A stretch of 64,000 nucleotides of DNA from Desulfovibrio porci (GCF_009696265.1 NZ_VUMH01000001.1:310001-374000), one strand, 5' to 3'. Shown: positions 17,382 to 26,555, counted from the first letter of the stretch. The notes: a model not told the origin generated them from the letters alone. A program made the numbers and translations.

Positions 17382-18800
17382 GTGGAACACGGGCACGAAG
17401 GGCAAAAGGAACTGCGGCGCGGCCTGAAAAACCGGCATATCCAGATGATCGCGCTGGGCGGGGCCATCGGCACCGGCCTGTTCTACGGTTCCGCCGCTTC
17501 CATTTCCCTGGCCGGACCGTCCGTGTTGCCGGCCTATCTGCTGGGCGGAACCGTGATCTGGCTGATCCTGCGCATGATGGGCGAAATGGCCGTGGCCGAG
17601 CCCGTGGCCGGGGTCTTCAGCCATTTCGCCTATGCCTACTGGGGTGAATTCCCCGGCTTTCTCTCGGGCTGGAACTACTGGTTCCTCTACGTAGCCGTGA
17701 GCATGACCGAACTTTCGGTGGTGGGCATCTACGTCAATTACTGGCTGCCGGATTTCCCGCAGTGGCTCACGGCCTTTCTGGTACTGGCCGGGGTCACGGC
17801 CGTCAACCTGATCCAGGTGCGGCTCTACGGCGAACTGGAATTCTGGTTCGCCTTGGTCAAGGTGGCGGCCGTCATCGGCATGATCGGCCTCGGCGCGGTA
17901 CTGGTTCTGCTCAACGCGGGACATGATCCGCAGGGAGCCAACGGGCCGGGCTTCGCCAACCTCTGGGCGCACGGCGGATTTTTCCCGCACGGCCTCTCGG
18001 GCATGCTGCTTTCTCTGGTGCTGGTCATGTTCTCCTTCGGCGGCACGGAGCTCATCGCGGTCACCGCCGGGGAGGCCGACAATCCGAAAAAAAGCTTGCC
18101 CAGAGCCATCCGCCAGGTGCTGCGCCGCATCCTGCTCTTCTATATCGGCGCGCTGGCGGTGATCATGATTCTCTATCCCTGGAACAAGGTGGGCATGGAG
18201 GGCAGCCCCTTTGTGCTGATCTTCTCCGGTCTGGGCATTCCGGCGGCCGCAGGCATTCTCAATCTGGTGGTGCTCTCCGCCGCCGTGTCGGTCTACAACA
18301 GCGGGGCCTACAGCAACGCGCGCATGCTCTACAGTCTGGCCCGGCAGGGCAACGCCCCGGCCTTTTTCGCCAGGCTCAACCGCCAGGGCGCTCCGTATCT
18401 GGGCACACTGTTCTCCGCGCTCTGTACGGCCGTCATCGTGCTGCTCAACTGGCTCTTTCCCGGCCAGGTCTTCCTCTATGTGGTCTCCGTCGCCACGGCC
18501 GCGGCCCTGCTGACCTGGGGCATGATCGCCCTGACCCACATCCGCTTCCGCCGGATCCGCGACGCGCGCGGCCAGGGCGAAAAAGACAGCTTCCGCGCGC
18601 CGGGTTGCCCCTGGCTGAACTACCTCTGCCTGGCCTTTCTGGCGCTGGTGCTGGCGCTGATGACCCGGCTGGACGGCACCCGCCCGGCGGTTTTCGCGCT
18701 GCCGCTCTGGCTGGCCGTGCTGTACGCGGGCTTCCGGCTGAAAAAGGCGCGTGAAAAACGCCGGGGCGCGGCGCGGGAGACACCCTCCCGCCCCCGCTGA
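17382..18800 (+). CDS. Amino acid permease (APC superfamily, AAT type)
   Basis: This 472-residue protein has about twelve hydrophobic segments. The N-terminal signature KNRHIQMIALGGAIGTGLFY is typical of proton-coupled amino acid permeases such as AroP, LysP and GabP. The GTG start is preceded by AAGGAGG with ideal spacing; a TTG seven codons upstream is less likely. The later motif FSFGGTELIAVTAGEADNP is also standard for the family. The substrate cannot be read from the sequence. It is separated from the ABC operon by about 110 bp with nothing recognisable and lies just upstream of folC. Confidence 0.92.
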   Translation: MEHGHEGQKELRRGLKNRHIQMIALGGAIGTGLFYGSAASISLAGPSVLPAYLLGGTVIWLILRMMGEMAVAEPVAGVFSHFAYAYWGEFPGFLSGWNYWFLYVAVSMTELSVVGIYVNYWLPDFPQWLTAFLVLAGVTAVNLIQVRLYGELEFWFALVKVAAVIGMIGLGAVLVLLNAGHDPQGANGPGFANLWAHGGFFPHGLSGMLLSLVLVMFSFGGTELIAVTAGEADNPKKSLPRAIRQVLRRILLFYIGALAVIMILYPWNKVGMEGSPFVLIFSGLGIPAAAGILNLVVLSAAVSVYNSGAYSNARMLYSLARQGNAPAFFARLNRQGAPYLGTLFSALCTAVIVLLNWLFPGQVFLYVVSVATAAALLTWGMIALTHIRFRRIRDARGQGEKDSFRAPGCPWLNYLCLAFLALVLALMTRLDGTRPAVFALPLWLAVLYAGFRLKKAREKRRGAARETPSRPR

Positions 18801-18832
18801 CAGGCGGCCCGCTTTCGGATACTGTGGCGGCC

Positions 18833-20137
18833 ATGAGCACGATGTTCCACAATTTTCAGGAAGTGCTGGCCCATCTGGACGGCCTCGGCCTTTTCCACAT
18901 GGACATGCGCCTGGACCGCATGCGCCGCGCCCTGGCCGCTCTGGATCTGACCCGCCCCCCCTTCACGGTGGTCCAGATTCTGGGCACCAACGGCAAAGGT
19001 TCCACTGCGGCCTTTCTGGCCTCGCTCTGCGCGGCCCACGGCTGCAAAACCGGCCTGTACACCTCGCCGCATTTCGTCTCGCCCGAGGAACGCATCCGCG
19101 TGAACGGGCAGCCCCTGCCCGGCGAAACCTGGACCGCGCACGCCAACGCGATCATGGCTGTGGCTCCCCCACCCGGCGGCCTGACCTATTTTGAATTTCT
19201 CACCGTACTGACCCTGCTGCTCTTTCGGGAAGAAGGCGTGGACGTGGCCGTGCTGGAAGCCGGGCTGGGCGGACGCCACGACGCCACCACCGCCGTGGCC
19301 GCCGACCTGCTCTGTTACGCGCCCATCGCCCTGGACCACAAGGACGTTCTGGGTCCCACCCTCGCGGCTATCGCCGGGGACAAGGCCGCCGCCGTGCGCG
19401 GCCCGGTCCCGCTCTGCACGGCCCCGCAATTCCCCGAGGCCGCGCGTTGCCTTGAAGAAGCCGCGCGCGCCCATAATGCGCCCTTGTATCAGGCCGAAGC
19501 CCTGTCCGCCGCGTGGATTCCCCGTCTTGGGCTGGCCGGGCCGCATCAGATGGTCAACGCCGGGCTGGCCCTTACGGCCTGGCGGCAGCTGGCCCCGCTG
19601 CTGGACAGACAGGCCGACGATGCGGCCGCTCAGGCGGAAGGCCTGGCCCGCGCTTTTTTGCCGGGCCGTTTGCAGAGCGTGCCCGGCACAGAGGACTACC
19701 CGGCCCTGCTGCTGGACGGCGCGCACAATCCCCATGGCATGCGCGCCCTGCTGCGGGCGCTGGATTATCTGGAACAGTCTGGCGTCCGCCCCGCCGGTGC
19801 CGTTTTCTCCTGCCTAGGCGACAAGGACTGGCGCACCTCGGCCCTGATGCTCAAGCACCGGCTGGGCGCGGCCCCCCTGTTCATCCCCGCCCTGGACAAT
19901 CCGCGCGCCGCCGATGTCCGCGAGGTGGCCGCGGCCTGCGACAGCCTGCCCCCGGCCACGGCCGTGCCCTTGGCGGGGCCACGCGCGCTGCCGAAAGCCC
20001 TGGCCGCCGCGCGCCGCGTGGAAGGCACGGCCCCCGAGCGCCCGATACTGCTGACCGGCTCCCTTTATCTGCTGGCCGAATTTTTCACCCTCTTTCCACA
20101 CCTGTCGGCGGCCGCGCCGCCAAAGGCCTTGCCATGA
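18833..20137 (+). CDS. folC: Bifunctional folylpolyglutamate synthase / dihydrofolate synthase
   Basis: This Mur-ligase-type enzyme of 434 residues adds glutamate to dihydropteroate and to folates. The ATP-binding loop ILGTNGKGSTAAF, the YTSPHFVSPEERI segment, FEFLTVLTLL, LEAGLGGRHDATT and LDGAHNPHG are all conserved and in order. A GTG three codons upstream is an alternative start, and no strong ribosome site marks either. Its stop overlaps the selA start (ATGA), so the two are translationally coupled. folP, which supplies dihydropteroate, lies about 30 kb away in the window. Confidence 0.93.
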   Translation: MSTMFHNFQEVLAHLDGLGLFHMDMRLDRMRRALAALDLTRPPFTVVQILGTNGKGSTAAFLASLCAAHGCKTGLYTSPHFVSPEERIRVNGQPLPGETWTAHANAIMAVAPPPGGLTYFEFLTVLTLLLFREEGVDVAVLEAGLGGRHDATTAVAADLLCYAPIALDHKDVLGPTLAAIAGDKAAAVRGPVPLCTAPQFPEAARCLEEAARAHNAPLYQAEALSAAWIPRLGLAGPHQMVNAGLALTAWRQLAPLLDRQADDAAAQAEGLARAFLPGRLQSVPGTEDYPALLLDGAHNPHGMRALLRALDYLEQSGVRPAGAVFSCLGDKDWRTSALMLKHRLGAAPLFIPALDNPRAADVREVAAACDSLPPATAVPLAGPRALPKALAAARRVEGTAPERPILLTGSLYLLAEFFTLFPHLSAAAPPKALP

Positions 20138-21555
20138 ACGAACTCTTCCGCGCCATTCCCGCCACGGACCTTTGCCTGGACGCCCTGACCGGGGCTGATC
20201 CCGAACTGGAAGCGGCCCCGCGCGTCCTGCTGCGCGAGCTGGTCACCGCGTTCTGGGACGCCCGGCGGGAGGACATCCGCGCCGGACACTGCCGCGAGGC
20301 CGCCCGATTGAGCCTGGACGCCCAACTGCCTGACTTGCTGGCCCATGTCCGCGCCGGACTGCGGCCCCGGCTCAGGCCCGTGCTCAACGCCACGGGCGTG
20401 GTGGTGCATACCAACCTGGGGCGTTCGGTGCTGGCCGAGGAGGCCCGGCAGGCTGTGGCCCTGGCCGCCGGGGGCTACTGCAATCTGGAACTCAATCTGG
20501 GCACCGGCGGGCGCGGCAGCCGCTACGAGCTGGTGGAAGAACTGATCTGCCGCCTGAGCGGAGCCGAGGCCGCACTGGTGGTCAACAACAACGCGGCCGC
20601 CGTGCTGCTGATGCTGGACGGCTTCTGCAAGGGCGGCGAGGTGATCGTCTCGCGCGGCGAGCTGGTGGAGATCGGCGGCAGCTTCCGCATCCCGGAAGTC
20701 ATGGAAAAAAGCGGCGCGCGATTGCGCGAGGTGGGAGCCACCAACCGCACCCATCTACGTGACTATGCGGCGGCCATCAATGAAAACACCCGCGCCCTGC
20801 TGCGCGTGCACACCTCCAATTATCGCATCGTGGGCTTTCACGCTGCCGTGCCTCTGCCGGAACTGGCGTCTCTGGCGCGCGGGCGCGGCCTGCCGCTTTT
20901 TGAGGATCTGGGCAGCGGCAGTTTCATGGATTTCTCTCCCTACGGCCTGCCCAACGAGCCCACCGTGCCCTCGGTGCTGGCAGGCGGCGCGGATCTGGTG
21001 ACCTTTTCCGGCGACAAGGTGCTGGGCGGCCCCCAGGCCGGGATCATCGCCGGACGCAGGGAGATGGTGGACACGCTGAAGCGCGATCCCCTGACCCGCG
21101 CCCTGCGTTGCGACAAACTCTGTCTGGCCGCTCTGGAAGCCACCTTGCGCCTCTATCTGGACCCGGACAAAGCCCGCGAGCGCATTCCCACCCTGCGCCG
21201 CATCTGCCTGCGGCCCGAAGAACTGGCCAAACGCGCCCGCGCCCTGGCCGCCCGGCTGCGCAAAGCCCTGGGCGAGGCCTGCGCCGTGAGCGTGCGCCCG
21301 GACGTCTCGCGCGTGGGTGGGGGAGCCTTTCCCCAGTATGACCTGCCCACCAGCCTGGTCTGCCTCAAGCCCGCGCGGCTCAGCGCCACGGCCCTGAAAA
21401 ACGCCCTGCTGGACACGGATCCGCCCCTGCTGGGCCGTCTGGAGGACGATCATTTCTGCCTGGACCCGCGCACCCTGGAAAGCAATGAATACCCGCCGCT
21501 GCTGCGCGCCCTGCAAACGGCGCTGCATGTGGCGGACAACAAACATACCTCATAG
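20134..21555 (+). CDS. selA: L-seryl-tRNA(Sec) selenium transferase
   Basis: This PLP-dependent enzyme of 473 residues converts Ser-tRNA(Sec) to Sec-tRNA(Sec) using selenophosphate. The start overlaps the folC stop, and length is normal. The PLP lysine is Lys295 in TFSGDKVLGGPQAG, the same number as in E. coli SelA. The upstream conserved blocks LNATGVVVHTNLGRS, LVVNNNAAAVLL and SRGELVEIGGSFRIPEVM are intact. selB does not follow; the next gene is an aminopeptidase, and the cognate tRNA-Sec gene is also in this window at 51.8 kb. The organism therefore makes selenoproteins. Confidence 0.97.
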   Translation: MNELFRAIPATDLCLDALTGADPELEAAPRVLLRELVTAFWDARREDIRAGHCREAARLSLDAQLPDLLAHVRAGLRPRLRPVLNATGVVVHTNLGRSVLAEEARQAVALAAGGYCNLELNLGTGGRGSRYELVEELICRLSGAEAALVVNNNAAAVLLMLDGFCKGGEVIVSRGELVEIGGSFRIPEVMEKSGARLREVGATNRTHLRDYAAAINENTRALLRVHTSNYRIVGFHAAVPLPELASLARGRGLPLFEDLGSGSFMDFSPYGLPNEPTVPSVLAGGADLVTFSGDKVLGGPQAGIIAGRREMVDTLKRDPLTRALRCDKLCLAALEATLRLYLDPDKARERIPTLRRICLRPEELAKRARALAARLRKALGEACAVSVRPDVSRVGGGAFPQYDLPTSLVCLKPARLSATALKNALLDTDPPLLGRLEDDHFCLDPRTLESNEYPPLLRALQTALHVADNKHTS

Positions 21556-21573
21556 CCGAAAAGGAAGCATACC

Positions 21574-22959
21574 ATGGAAAAGACATTGGCTTACAAACCG
21601 CAAAGCGCCTGGGAAAGCTATGACGACGCCAAGCAGCGTAAGAACATGGAAGCCCTGGCCGCCCGCTACATCGACTTTCTGACCCGCTGCAAGACCGAAC
21701 GCGAAACCGTGGACTACGTGCGCGAACGCCTGACCCGGGCAGGGTACAGCGAGGACTTCGGCGCGGAGCGCGTGCTGCGGCCCCTGCGCGGCAAAGCCCT
21801 GTTCGCGGCCCGGCGCGGCTCCCAACCGCTGGAGGAAGGGCTGGCGCTCATCGCGGCCCACGCCGACACCCCGCGCCTGGACTTCAAGCAGCGCCCGCTC
21901 ATCGAGCAGCCCGGCGTGGCCCAGGCCAAGACCCACTATTACGGCGGCATCCGCAAATATCAGTGGCTGGCGCGGCCCCTGGCCCTGCACGGAGTGATCA
22001 TCCGCGAAAACGGCGAAAGCCTCACGGTGAGCATCGGAGAAAAGCCGGGCGAACCGGTGTTCTGCATCGCGGACCTGCTGCCGCATCTGGCCCAGAAACA
22101 GAGCGGCCAGACCATCAGCGAAGCCTTTGAGGCCGAAAAGCTGAACATCATCCTGGCCCACAGCCCCAAACAGGCCAAAGGCGGCAAAAAGGACAAGGAC
22201 GCGCCCAAAGAGCCGGTCAAGGAACAACTGCTGGACATCCTGCACAAAAAATACGGCATCAACGAAGAAGACCTGATCACCGCCGAACTTCAGGCCGTGC
22301 CCGCCGGACCGGCGCGCTTCGTGGGTTTTGACAAGGCCCTGGTGGGCGGCTACGGGCAGGACGACCGCATCTGCGTGTTCACGGCCCTGGAAGCCCTGCT
22401 CACGGCTGAAGCCGGGCCGCGCAACATGGCTGTGATCTTCTGGGACAAAGAGGAAATCGGCTCGGACGGGGCCACGGGCGCGGCCTCGCGCTTTTTCCAG
22501 TACTGCGTGGAGGATCTGGCCCGGGCCTGGGCTCCGGGCACGCCCGCCTCGCACGTGCTGCTGCACAGCCGCGCCCTGTCCGCCGACGTGCAGGCCGCTC
22601 TGGACCCGGATTTTCAGGAAGTGCATGAAAAGCAGAACGCGGCCCAGCTGGGCTACGGCCCCTGCTTCTCCAAGTTTACGGGTTCGCGCGGCAAATACGG
22701 GGCCAGCGAGGCGGACGCCGAATTTTTCGGCGAGCTGCGCGGCCTGTACAACGCCAAAAGCATTCCCTGGCAGACCGCCGAACTGGGCAAGGTGGATCTG
22801 GGCGGCGGCGGCACGGTTGCCCTTTTTCTGGCGGCCTACGGCATGCGGGTCATTGACCTGGGCCCGGCCGTGCTTTCCATGCACAGCCCCTTTGAACTGG
22901 CCAGCGTGGCGGACCTGCACGCCACCCTGGAAGCCTACAAAGCCTTTCTGGAAGCCTGA
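21574..22959 (+). CDS. apeB: M18 family aminopeptidase (aspartyl aminopeptidase type)
   Basis: This 461-residue dinuclear-zinc exopeptidase shows the expected metal and catalytic motifs: AHADTPRLDFK (His and Asp), GYGQDDRICVF (Asp), FWDKEEIGSDG (the Glu pair) and SMHSPFE near the C-terminus (His). A Lys-rich insert of about 20 residues (KQAKGGKKDKDAPKEP) interrupts the central domain. An AAGGAA ribosome site precedes the ATG, 18 bp after selA, so it may be read with folC-selA. A strong terminator follows. Family members trim N-terminal acidic residues from peptides in the cytoplasm. Confidence 0.92.
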   Translation: MEKTLAYKPQSAWESYDDAKQRKNMEALAARYIDFLTRCKTERETVDYVRERLTRAGYSEDFGAERVLRPLRGKALFAARRGSQPLEEGLALIAAHADTPRLDFKQRPLIEQPGVAQAKTHYYGGIRKYQWLARPLALHGVIIRENGESLTVSIGEKPGEPVFCIADLLPHLAQKQSGQTISEAFEAEKLNIILAHSPKQAKGGKKDKDAPKEPVKEQLLDILHKKYGINEEDLITAELQAVPAGPARFVGFDKALVGGYGQDDRICVFTALEALLTAEAGPRNMAVIFWDKEEIGSDGATGAASRFFQYCVEDLARAWAPGTPASHVLLHSRALSADVQAALDPDFQEVHEKQNAAQLGYGPCFSKFTGSRGKYGASEADAEFFGELRGLYNAKSIPWQTAELGKVDLGGGGTVALFLAAYGMRVIDLGPAVLSMHSPFELASVADLHATLEAYKAFLEA

Positions 22960-23033
22960 GGCGGGCTGGATGCCGTAAAGGAAAGAAAAACGCGCATTGG
23001 CTTCAGTTTTTCTGTAACATTACGGTATATTGC

Positions 23034-23083
23034 AAAAACGTCTGTCAAGGGGAAGAGTGCTATTCCCGTTGACAGACGTTTTT
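23034..23083 (+). terminator. Rho-independent terminator of the aminopeptidase gene
   Basis: AAAAACGTCTGTCAA pairs with TTGACAGACGTTTTT, and after one mismatch five more pairs close an 8-nt loop. A T-run ends the structure. Its right arm also contains the TTGACA used as the -35 element of the next operon. Confidence 0.9.
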
Positions 23084-23096
23084 TTCAGGGTATAGT
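23069..23096 (+). promoter_or_regulatory. Promoter of the EmrAB-type operon
   Basis: TTGACA (23069-23074) and TATAGT (23091-23096) are 16 bp apart, a strong sigma-70 match. The -35 lies inside the upstream terminator stem and the -10 inside the palindromic operator. Confidence 0.75.
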
Positions 23097-23127
23097 ACTG
23101 ACCGGTCAGTACTATACCCTGAAAAAA
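23080..23127. promoter_or_regulatory. 48-bp perfect palindrome, likely TetR-type operator
   Basis: Every base from 23080 to 23103 pairs with 23127 to 23104. The core AGTACTGACCGGTCAGTACT resembles AcrR/TetR-family operators. It covers the -10 element and the probable transcription start of the efflux operon. The likely ligand is the TetR-family regulator encoded convergently at the operon's end. RNA made from it could also form a very stable 5' hairpin just before the ribosome site. Confidence 0.8.
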
Positions 23128-23139
23128 TAAAGGATCGGC

Positions 23140-24381
23140 ATGGACGAAGTGCAAAAACAACCGGAGGGGCAGCCCGTTACGCCGCCCCACCGCCTGCCGG
23201 ATTTCAGCAGAATGCGGGCCGGCCGACGGGCGCGCGCCCTGTTCCTGCTCGCGGGCTTTTTTCTGGCTGTGGGCCTGGCCTGGGGTATCTGGTGGGTCAC
23301 GGTACTGCGCTATGCGGAAAGCACGGACGACGCCTATGCGGCCGGCAACACGGTCACGGTCATGCCGCAGGTGGCGGGTCGGGTCACGGCGGTACTGGCC
23401 GACGACACCGACCTGGTGGAAGCCGGTCAGGCCCTGGTGCCCATCGACCCGGTGGACGCCCGGCTGGCCTATGAGCACGCTCTGGTCAGCCTGGCCACGG
23501 CGGTGCGCGAAACCTGCAAACTGGAGGCGGAATTGCGCCAGAGCGAGGCCAATATCGCCATGCGCAAGATTGACCTTCAGCGCCAGCAGGGCAACCTGGA
23601 GCGCCGCCAGCTCCTGATCAGGGACAAGGCCGTACGCAAGGAGGAATTCATCCACAGCGCCGAGGATGTGGCTACGGCCCGTCACGCTCTGGCTGTGGCC
23701 GAAGCCCAGCGCAACGCCCTGACCGCCGTGCTGCTGGACACGCCGGTGGACGGGCAGCCCGCCGTCAGAGAAGCCGCAGCCGCGGTGCGTGAACGCTGGC
23801 TCGATTTGCAGCGCGCCACGGTGCGCAGCCCCGTGCGCGGCCAGGTGGCCCGTCGCGCCGTGCAGGTAGGTGAATACGTCACGCCCGGCAAGGCCCTGCT
23901 GGCCGTTGTGCCGCTGGACAGCCTCTGGGTGGACGCCAATTTCAAGGAAAGCCAGCTGCGACGCATGCGCATCGGCCAGCCCGCCCTGGTCAGGGCCGAC
24001 ATGTACGGCGGTTCCGTGACCTATCACGGCACGGTTCAGGGCTTCGCGGCGGGCACGGGCAGCGTCTTCTCGCTGCTGCCGCCCCAGAACGCCACGGGCA
24101 ACTGGATCAAGGTGGTCCAGCGCGTGCCGGTGCGCATCGCCATTCCGGAAGACGAACTGCGGGCGCATCCCCTGCTGGTGGGCCTGTCCGTGACCGTGGA
24201 AGTTGACACTAAGGACCAGGACGGCCCCATGCTGCTTACCGCGCCCCGGCCCGAGCCGCCGGCCAGTCTGGCCGCCCAGACCCCGCCCGTAGATTTCGCG
24301 CCTGTGGACGAGCGCATCCGCGCCGTCATCGCGGCCAATACCCAGGCCGGGTCCGCCGCCACGCATCAGGCCGGACTATGA
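23140..24381 (+). CDS. EmrA/HlyD-type membrane fusion protein
   Basis: This 413-residue periplasmic adaptor of a tripartite efflux pump has one N-terminal membrane anchor (about residues 30-52). It then shows the biotinyl-lipoyl half-motif (STDDAYAAGNTVTVMPQVAG), a long alpha-helical hairpin rich in Gln/Arg/Glu, the second lipoyl half (TVRSPVRGQVARRAVQVGEY) and a beta-barrel region (LWVDANFKESQLRRMRIGQP). It is the first gene of the operon controlled by the palindrome and has AAGGA before its ATG. The stop overlaps the start of the MFS gene (ATGA). Substrates are probably hydrophobic or phenolic drugs. Confidence 0.93.
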   Translation: MDEVQKQPEGQPVTPPHRLPDFSRMRAGRRARALFLLAGFFLAVGLAWGIWWVTVLRYAESTDDAYAAGNTVTVMPQVAGRVTAVLADDTDLVEAGQALVPIDPVDARLAYEHALVSLATAVRETCKLEAELRQSEANIAMRKIDLQRQQGNLERRQLLIRDKAVRKEEFIHSAEDVATARHALAVAEAQRNALTAVLLDTPVDGQPAVREAAAAVRERWLDLQRATVRSPVRGQVARRAVQVGEYVTPGKALLAVVPLDSLWVDANFKESQLRRMRIGQPALVRADMYGGSVTYHGTVQGFAAGTGSVFSLLPPQNATGNWIKVVQRVPVRIAIPEDELRAHPLLVGLSVTVEVDTKDQDGPMLLTAPRPEPPASLAAQTPPVDFAPVDERIRAVIAANTQAGSAATHQAGL

Positions 24382-25886
24382 GCGAGGCCGCGCTCACGCC
24401 GCTGCGCGGCGGGCCGCTGGTGACGGCCACGGTGGGCATTGCCGTGCTCACGGCCATGACCGTGCTGGATTCGACCATCGCCAACGTGGCCCTTTCGACC
24501 ATCGCGGGCAATCTGGGCGTGGCCGTCTCCCAGGGCACCTGGGTGATCACTTTTTTCGGCGTGGCCAACGCCGTGGCCATTCCGCTTACCGGCTGGCTGG
24601 CCCGGCGGATGGGTGAGGTGCGACTTTACTTCGTGGCCAGCGCCCTGTTCGTGCTTTCCTCCTTTCTCTGCGGCATCTCCAGCAGCCTCGGCATGCTGAT
24701 TTTCTTCCGTCTGCTCCAGGGCGTGGCGGCCGGGCCCATCCTGCCGCTCTCACAGAGCCTGCTGCTGGCCTGCTATCCCCCGGAAAAACGCGGCCTGGCC
24801 CTGTCCCTCTGGTCCATGGTGGTGGTACTGGCCCCCATTCTCGGCCCCATTCTCGGCGGCTGGATCTGCGACAATTACCACTGGGGCTGGATTTTTTTCG
24901 TCAACGTGCCGGTGGGCGCTCTGGGCCTGTTGTTGCTGCGCGCGCCGCTGCGCGGGCGGGAAACCCCCACCGGCAAAGCGCCCATTGACGTGGTGGGCCT
25001 TGTGTTGCTGGTCGTGGGCATCGGCTGTCTTCAGCTCATGCTCGACGAGGGCAAGGACCACGACTGGTTCTCCTCGGGCTATATCGTGGCTCTGGGCGTG
25101 GCGGCCGTGGTGGGCATCGCCTTTTTCATCGTCTGGGAGCTCACGGAAAAGCATCCCGTGGTCAACCTCTCCCTGTTCCGGCACCGTAATTTCACGGTGG
25201 GCACCATCTGCATCAGTCTGGGCTTTCTGCTCTACTTCGCCTCCGTGGTGCTGCTGCCCCTGATGCTTCAGTCGCGCCTCTCCTACACGGCCATGTGGGC
25301 CGGCTTTTCCCTGGCCCCGGTGGGCCTGTTTCCATTGATCATCTCGCCCATTCTGGGCAGGCAGGCCCGCCGCCTGGACATGCGCCTGATGGCCTGCCTG
25401 AGCTTTCTGGTCTTTGCCGGCTGCTTTTTCTGGCGCGCCGGTTCCGCGCCGGGCATGGATTTCCTTTCCGTGGCCCTGCCCCAGCTGATTCTGGGCATCG
25501 GCGTGGCCCTCTTTTTCATGCCGCTCACGACCATCATCCTTTCCGGCCTGCCCAACAGCGAGCTGGCCGCCGCCTCCAGCCTGTCCAACTGTGTGCGTGT
25601 GCTGGCCGGTTCCATAGGCTCATCCCTGGTCACGACCATGTGGGAGCGGCGCGAGGCCCTGCACCACGCCCGTCTGACCGAGGGCGTCAACGAATACAGC
25701 CCGGTCTGGGACGCGGCCCTGCGCGCTCTGGAACAGCTCGGCATGAGCCTGCCCCAGGCCAGGGCCTGGATCGCCAATGAAATCACCCGGCAGGGATTTA
25801 TTCTGGGTTTTGATGAACTGTTCTGGCTGGGCGGCGCGCTTTTTGTGCTGCTTTCAGGCCTGGTCTGGCTGGCCCGGCGGGTCTGA
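24378..25886 (+). CDS. EmrB-type MFS drug transporter (DHA2, 14 TM)
   Basis: This 502-residue inner-membrane proton antiporter carries LDSTIANVAL in helix 1 (motif D1 of DHA2 transporters), LARRMGEVRLY (motif A), RLLQGVAAGPILPLSQSLLL and GPILGPILGGWIC (motif C). Fourteen hydrophobic segments fit. It is translationally coupled to the adaptor gene. Its last 33 bp overlap the convergent TetR gene on the opposite strand. No outer-membrane TolC-type gene is in the operon, so one must be supplied elsewhere. Confidence 0.94.
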   Translation: MSEAALTPLRGGPLVTATVGIAVLTAMTVLDSTIANVALSTIAGNLGVAVSQGTWVITFFGVANAVAIPLTGWLARRMGEVRLYFVASALFVLSSFLCGISSSLGMLIFFRLLQGVAAGPILPLSQSLLLACYPPEKRGLALSLWSMVVVLAPILGPILGGWICDNYHWGWIFFVNVPVGALGLLLLRAPLRGRETPTGKAPIDVVGLVLLVVGIGCLQLMLDEGKDHDWFSSGYIVALGVAAVVGIAFFIVWELTEKHPVVNLSLFRHRNFTVGTICISLGFLLYFASVVLLPLMLQSRLSYTAMWAGFSLAPVGLFPLIISPILGRQARRLDMRLMACLSFLVFAGCFFWRAGSAPGMDFLSVALPQLILGIGVALFFMPLTTIILSGLPNSELAAASSLSNCVRVLAGSIGSSLVTTMWERREALHHARLTEGVNEYSPVWDAALRALEQLGMSLPQARAWIANEITRQGFILGFDELFWLGGALFVLLSGLVWLARRV

Positions 25887-26555
25887 GGCGGGATTCGGAG
25901 CGGGAACCGGATCGGGCGTCCGCGCGGGGAAAAGAATATCCAGATGCGCGCGGAACAGACCCATCAGGTCCTGGGATTCCAGATTGGCGAAGATATCCGC
26001 GCGCAGCACTCCGAAAAGCAGCGGCGCCATCAACAGCAAAGGAAAGCGGTCCAGCGCGTCGCGCACATTGACGGTCCGCGCGACGGGCAGAAACTCCTCG
26101 CGCAGGCGGGCTGTATTGGGGGCAAGGAAGCGCTCGTAAAAACCGCCCATCAGTTCCGGATTGTGCAGGCCCTCGCTGAAGGTCAGGCACACGCAGCGCC
26201 GCAACGCCGAGCGCGGCCCGCCGCTGATCAACGGCTCATACATGCGCAGCAGCTTTTCGCGTGGGTCCAGTGAGGCGTCCTGCAAAATGGCCTGCTTGCG
26301 CGCGAAAAAAGGCGCGAAGGCCGCCTCGATCACGCCCTCGAACAGGGCTTTTTTATTGGGGAAATACAGATAAAGACTGCCCTTGGAGACACGGGCGCGC
26401 CGGGCGATATCTTCCATGCGGGCCATGGTGAAGCCCTTGCCGCTGAACTCTTCCAGCGCCGCGTCCAGAATGGCGGCGCGGCGGGCCTCTCCTTTTTCCC
26501 GGCGGCCTCCGGCCGCGGCGGAAACCGGATTTTGCCGGATTTTGACATGTTTCAT
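25854..26555 (-). CDS. TetR/AcrR-family transcriptional regulator
   Basis: This 233-residue repressor-like protein has an N-terminal helix-turn-helix (AAILDAALEEFSGKGFTMAR, then MEDIARRARVSKGSLYLYFP) and a C-terminal ligand domain. The ATG with GGAAGGA upstream is preferred over a start 16 codons earlier. The Pro/Asp-rich C-terminal tail (ARTPDPVPAPNPASDPPGQ) is probably disordered. It converges on the efflux operon with a 33-bp 3' overlap, an arrangement in which antisense effects are possible. The 48-bp palindrome upstream of the operon is its most likely operator. Confidence 0.9.
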   Translation of the reverse strand: MKHVKIRQNPVSAAAGGRREKGEARRAAILDAALEEFSGKGFTMARMEDIARRARVSKGSLYLYFPNKKALFEGVIEAAFAPFFARKQAILQDASLDPREKLLRMYEPLISGGPRSALRRCVCLTFSEGLHNPELMGGFYERFLAPNTARLREEFLPVARTVNVRDALDRFPLLLMAPLLFGVLRADIFANLESQDLMGLFRAHLDILFPARTPDPVPAPNPASDPPGQPDQA

